Both the position numbers and the translations under genes were made by a program. The notes beneath the pieces are model-generated. The model saw only the letters and a program-made list of their open reading frames with translations, did no database searches and was not told where the DNA came from. From Pseudorhodobacter sp. MZDSW-24AT (GTDB lineage: Bacteria; Pseudomonadota; Alphaproteobacteria; Rhodobacterales; Rhodobacteraceae): a DNA stretch of 64,000 bases. Of the stretch, positions 61,252-64,000 are shown one piece after another. Where the stretch lies: assembly GCF_002794355.1 (NCBI RefSeq), contig NZ_PGOI01000007.1, positions 248,001 to 312,000 on the forward strand, in the 5' to 3' direction. Position 1 is the stretch's first letter. Every line of letters begins with the position of its first letter.

Positions 61252-63729
61252 TCAGAACATATCCAGCAAGCGCCGCAGATAGTCACGCTCGGCCTCGGGG
61301 CGGTCTTGGTCGCCGGTGCGGCGGCGGATTTCGTCCAGCAGATCCTGCGCCCGGCGATAGACATCTTCCCCTTGCAGCATGTTCCGGTCCGATCCGATCC
61401 GCGCGGAATCGCCGGGCTCGCGCCCCAGCGGATCGCGCTGGCTGTTGGGATCGGCGCGGCCAAAAGCCTCGCCCTCTCCGGCGCCATTCTGCTGATCGCG
61501 CTGCTCTTCCGCCAAGGCCTCGCCAAAGTTGCGCATGCCTTCGCGCAAGGCTTCCATCGCCTCCGCCTGACGGTCGAGCGCGCCGGGCAAGTCGCCGTTG
61601 CGCAGCGCATCCTCGGCCTCGCGCATGGCACGACCCGCACGGTCCATTTGCTGCCGTCCGGCCTCACCACGCTCGCTGCCCTCTCCCGGCAGTTCCCCAC
61701 GGCCCAACTGGCCCAGACGATCGCGCAACTCCTGCTGACGCTGGGCCAAGCCTTCACCGCCTTGGCCCTCTTGTCCCGGCTGCTGACCTTGCTGCCCATC
61801 CTGCAAATCGCGGAAGGCATCATCCGAAAGGCCCTGCTGATCGCGCAGCGTCTCTCCCAGCTCGCGCATGGCCTGATTGCCCTGCCCCTGACCTTGGCCC
61901 TGACCCTGCCCCTCGCCTTGCGTCACCTGCATGTTTTCCATCAGCTGCCGCAGCATTTCCATGAGCTCTTGCGCCTCGGCCATCCGGCCCTCTTCCATCA
62001 GGCGCTGCAATTCATCCAGCATTTCCTGCAACTGATCGCCTGACATCTCCATGCCTTCCATGTTCTGAGAAAGCGCGCTGTCAGGGTTGCGTTGAGATTC
62101 TTCGGCCAGTTGCTGCATGTAATCGGCCAGTGCCTGACGCATCTCCTGCATCAGCTGGTCAATCTCTTCCGGGCTCGCGCCATTGCGGATCGCCTCGTCC
62201 AGCCGATCCTGCGCGCGGCGCAACCGCTCCATCGCGCTGGCCAGATCGCCCTCTTCCACCAGCAAGGCAATCTGCCAGAGTTCTTCGGCAATCTCGTCGC
62301 GCTTCTCGGGCGTCAGGCTCGCCTTTTCGGCATCCAACTGCCGCATCACCACCCGCAACCTCAGATAGGCACGCTGATTGCGGATGAATTCTTCGGGCTG
62401 ATAGGTCACAGCCTTGAGCACCTGCGCCGATCGTGCCGCATTCTCGCGCGTCCACAGCAGGTCGCGCCGCATCTCGATGATCGACGCGGCCAAAGGATCA
62501 AAAAAGCGCTTGCCCGGCAGGGTGACAGCCAAGGGGGCGGCCTCACCCGACTGACCCGCCGCATCCGTGGCCGAAAAGGTCATCACAACCGGCAGATTTG
62601 CAAAAGGATGCTCTGACAGATCATCGATCAGCGTTTCGGAAAATGCCGCGCGGTCCCCCGTGACCGGCATCGGCAGATCCAGCACCACCGGATCGCGCGG
62701 CTCTGGCGCGGCGGCCAGACCAAAGCGGCGGTCGATATTGGCCAGATCCAGCGCAATGCTGACCTGCCCTTGCACCACGCCGTAATCATCGCTGGTGGCA
62801 AATCCCTGACGGAAGCGCCCATCCGCCTCGCGCCCGATCTCGCCTTCCGGCGTGATCGTCGGCGCCCGGTCCGGTGTGGCCGTAAAGGCCCAAGCCCGCC
62901 CGCCCGGCCCTTCGATCGTGACATTCCCAGAGGTGTTGAGCACGAAATCGCGCGCCACGCTCTGCGCTTCAGCCGCCGCAACCTCTGCCGCGCCCGAAAC
63001 CGTTTCGGTCAGCGTCAGTGCGCCCACTTCTCCATAAAGGCGAAACTGCAGGCGGGTGCCCACAGGCACCTCTACCGTTTCCGCCGTCACATCGTTCAGG
63101 TAAAGGGTCGGCCTGCCGGTATAGGCGGGCGGCTGCGCCCAGCCTTCCCACGTCGGCCCTGCCGCCAGCGACCCGCCCGCCCCCGGCGCCAGCGCCGCGA
63201 CCGAGGTCACCCGCCACAAAGAGCCGAACATCAGCGCCATCACGAAAGCGGTCAGCGCCACATAGCGCAACGCGAAGGGATCGCGGGACGACAACCGCAG
63301 ATCAGGCTCTACCGCGCGGGCCTGCGCCGCCCGGGCTGCCATCCGCGCCTGATGCGCGCGCCACACAGCCAAGGAAGCCGGATCATCGCCACCAATCGCC
63401 TGCACATCTGTCAGCGCCGCAATCGGATGCCCCGGCAGCCGCGAGTCCAGCCGCGCCAGCGCCTCGGCCCGCTTGGGCGCGCGAAACGCCCGCAGGCCAA
63501 GCCCCAGCGCCAGCAGCGCGCCGATGCCCACCACAGCCGCGCCCGCCCAGACATATTCGATCGCAAGATGATCCTGCGCGCCAAACGCCAGCACCGCAAG
63601 CACCGCAAGCAGCAGCGTCCAAAGCGGCCAGAACGCCCGCGTCACCCGCTCGGCCCACATCCCCAGATGTGTCAGCCGCAGCGGCCAAGCAATGCGCGTC
63701 ATCAGATCTTTTGGGTCGGAAACCGCCAT
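61252..63729 (-). CDS. TIGR02302 / DUF4175 family membrane protein
   Basis: An 825-aa protein. Two or three N-terminal hydrophobic helices (residues 25-85, and about 165-185) anchor it. Residues 190-430 are a beta-rich extracytoplasmic-looking region, and residues 440-825 are almost entirely helical and very rich in Gln, Glu and Met with a QGQGQGQG run near residue 620. The family is restricted to alphaproteobacteria and has no known function. ATG 63729 has GGAAAGG before it; an upstream in-frame ATG (63768) would overlap lysA. It follows lysA on the same strand, a common arrangement in this group. Confidence 0.9.
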   Translation of the reverse strand: MAVSDPKDLMTRIAWPLRLTHLGMWAERVTRAFWPLWTLLLAVLAVLAFGAQDHLAIEYVWAGAAVVGIGALLALGLGLRAFRAPKRAEALARLDSRLPGHPIAALTDVQAIGGDDPASLAVWRAHQARMAARAAQARAVEPDLRLSSRDPFALRYVALTAFVMALMFGSLWRVTSVAALAPGAGGSLAAGPTWEGWAQPPAYTGRPTLYLNDVTAETVEVPVGTRLQFRLYGEVGALTLTETVSGAAEVAAAEAQSVARDFVLNTSGNVTIEGPGGRAWAFTATPDRAPTITPEGEIGREADGRFRQGFATSDDYGVVQGQVSIALDLANIDRRFGLAAAPEPRDPVVLDLPMPVTGDRAAFSETLIDDLSEHPFANLPVVMTFSATDAAGQSGEAAPLAVTLPGKRFFDPLAASIIEMRRDLLWTRENAARSAQVLKAVTYQPEEFIRNQRAYLRLRVVMRQLDAEKASLTPEKRDEIAEELWQIALLVEEGDLASAMERLRRAQDRLDEAIRNGASPEEIDQLMQEMRQALADYMQQLAEESQRNPDSALSQNMEGMEMSGDQLQEMLDELQRLMEEGRMAEAQELMEMLRQLMENMQVTQGEGQGQGQGQGQGNQAMRELGETLRDQQGLSDDAFRDLQDGQQGQQPGQEGQGGEGLAQRQQELRDRLGQLGRGELPGEGSERGEAGRQQMDRAGRAMREAEDALRNGDLPGALDRQAEAMEALREGMRNFGEALAEEQRDQQNGAGEGEAFGRADPNSQRDPLGREPGDSARIGSDRNMLQGEDVYRRAQDLLDEIRRRTGDQDRPEAERDYLRRLLDMF

Positions 63730-63758
63730 GCCAGCCTTTCCAAAGGCTGGACGGGGTG

Positions 63759-64000
63759 TCACAGCCATGCGGGGATGGTATCGCGCGAAAGGATTTCGTC
63801 AAAGGTTGGTCTTGCCCTGATGACAGCGAAGTGATCCCCCTTCACCAGCACCTCGGGGATCAGCGGACGGGTGTTGTATTCCGACGCCATCACCGCCCCA
63901 TAGGCCCCCGCACTGCGAAAGGCGATCAGATCCCCTTCGGCCAAGGGCGACAGCGCGCGCTGCTTGGCAAAGGTATCGCCCGTCTCACACACTGGCCCCA
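63759..64000 (-). CDS. lysA: Diaminopimelate decarboxylase, C-terminal end
   Basis: Only the last 80 or so residues are in the window; the gene continues beyond the right edge. GPVCETGDTFAKQR has the Cys of the partner-subunit active site, and GDLIAFRSAGAYGAVMASEYN the conserved Tyr contacting PLP. Both are diagnostic of LysA, which makes lysine from meso-diaminopimelate. The C-terminal RPTFDEILSRDTIPAWL is typical. It is upstream of the TIGR02302 gene by 29 bp. Confidence 0.93.
   Translation of the reverse strand, partial: GPVCETGDTFAKQRALSPLAEGDLIAFRSAGAYGAVMASEYNTRPLIPEVLVKGDHFAVIRARPTFDEILSRDTIPAWL

Noticed and set aside
61900..62000. Tandem repeat or CRISPR-like element in the TIGR02302 gene
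   Set aside because: It is the coding repeat for Gln-Gly residues inside a continuous gene, with no spacers.

Overview
The window reads as chromosomal DNA of a Rhodobacteraceae-type alphaproteobacterium. This is inferred from very GC-rich third codon positions, dense gene packing with many ATGA or TGATG start-stop overlaps, and the gene repertoire: a serC-serA operon with an alphaproteobacterial serC leader, accD-folC, the YfhM-like alpha-2-macroglobulin/PBP1C pair, and lysA next to a TIGR02302/DUF4175 protein. I see no phage, insertion sequence, CRISPR array, rRNA or tRNA gene. Most of the window looks like core genome; the galactoside cluster near the right end is the clearest accessory module.

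Layout. 1-6 kb (minus strand): an alpha/beta hydrolase cut by the window edge, an ornithine cyclodeaminase-like protein, a YaiI/UPF0178 protein, an AEC permease with S-formylglutathione hydrolase, two uncharacterised neighbouring proteins and a small exported protein. 6-12 kb: ilvD, then on the plus strand a DUF1624 membrane protein, an M23-type peptidase, accD and folC. 11.8-14 kb: a TetR repressor with a 56-aa exported protein and three operator-like palindromes, then trhO. 14-20 kb: pncA-pncB (NAD salvage), a PiT phosphate transporter, and arfB-aminotransferase-kinase. 20-25 kb: a candidate small RNA, a queuosine-precursor transporter under a preQ1-I riboswitch, a phytase-like esterase, mepA, an MFS permease and a thioesterase. 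25-31 kb: yggT-recQ, yaaA and a large hybrid histidine kinase. 31-38.5 kb: alpha-2-macroglobulin with pbpC. 38.5-46 kb: thiolase, MFS permease, metallophosphatase, then the three serine biosynthesis genes (serC-serA divergent from serB). 46-49.8 kb: GH13 alpha-glucosidase, zapE and a TauE/SafE permease. 49.9-61.2 kb: galactoside catabolism. 61.2-64 kb: TIGR02302 protein and the 3' end of lysA.

How the genes work together. The 49.9-61.2 kb block is a self-consistent regulon. An ABC importer (binding protein, two permeases, and an ATPase encoded divergently with an IclR regulator) would bring in alpha- or beta-galactosides, which the GH36 alpha-galactosidase and GH42 beta-galactosidase cleave. 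Galactose would then be oxidised through a De Ley-Doudoroff route of which the lactonase-like protein, DgoK and DgoA are here. Galactose dehydrogenase and galactonate dehydratase are not in the window. mepA, the M23 peptidase and pbpC all act on peptidoglycan but lie in separate units.

The observations most worth a second look are: (a) a roughly 200-nt transcription unit at 20245-20474 whose RNA carries a 17-nt perfect complement to the 3' end of 16S rRNA; (b) the preQ1-I riboswitch whose pseudoknot buries the transporter's ribosome binding site; (c) the possibly split kinase/M23/aminotransferase system; and (d) the small exported protein under three TetR-type palindromes. Everything here comes from reading the sequence and from recalled family knowledge; no database search was run.
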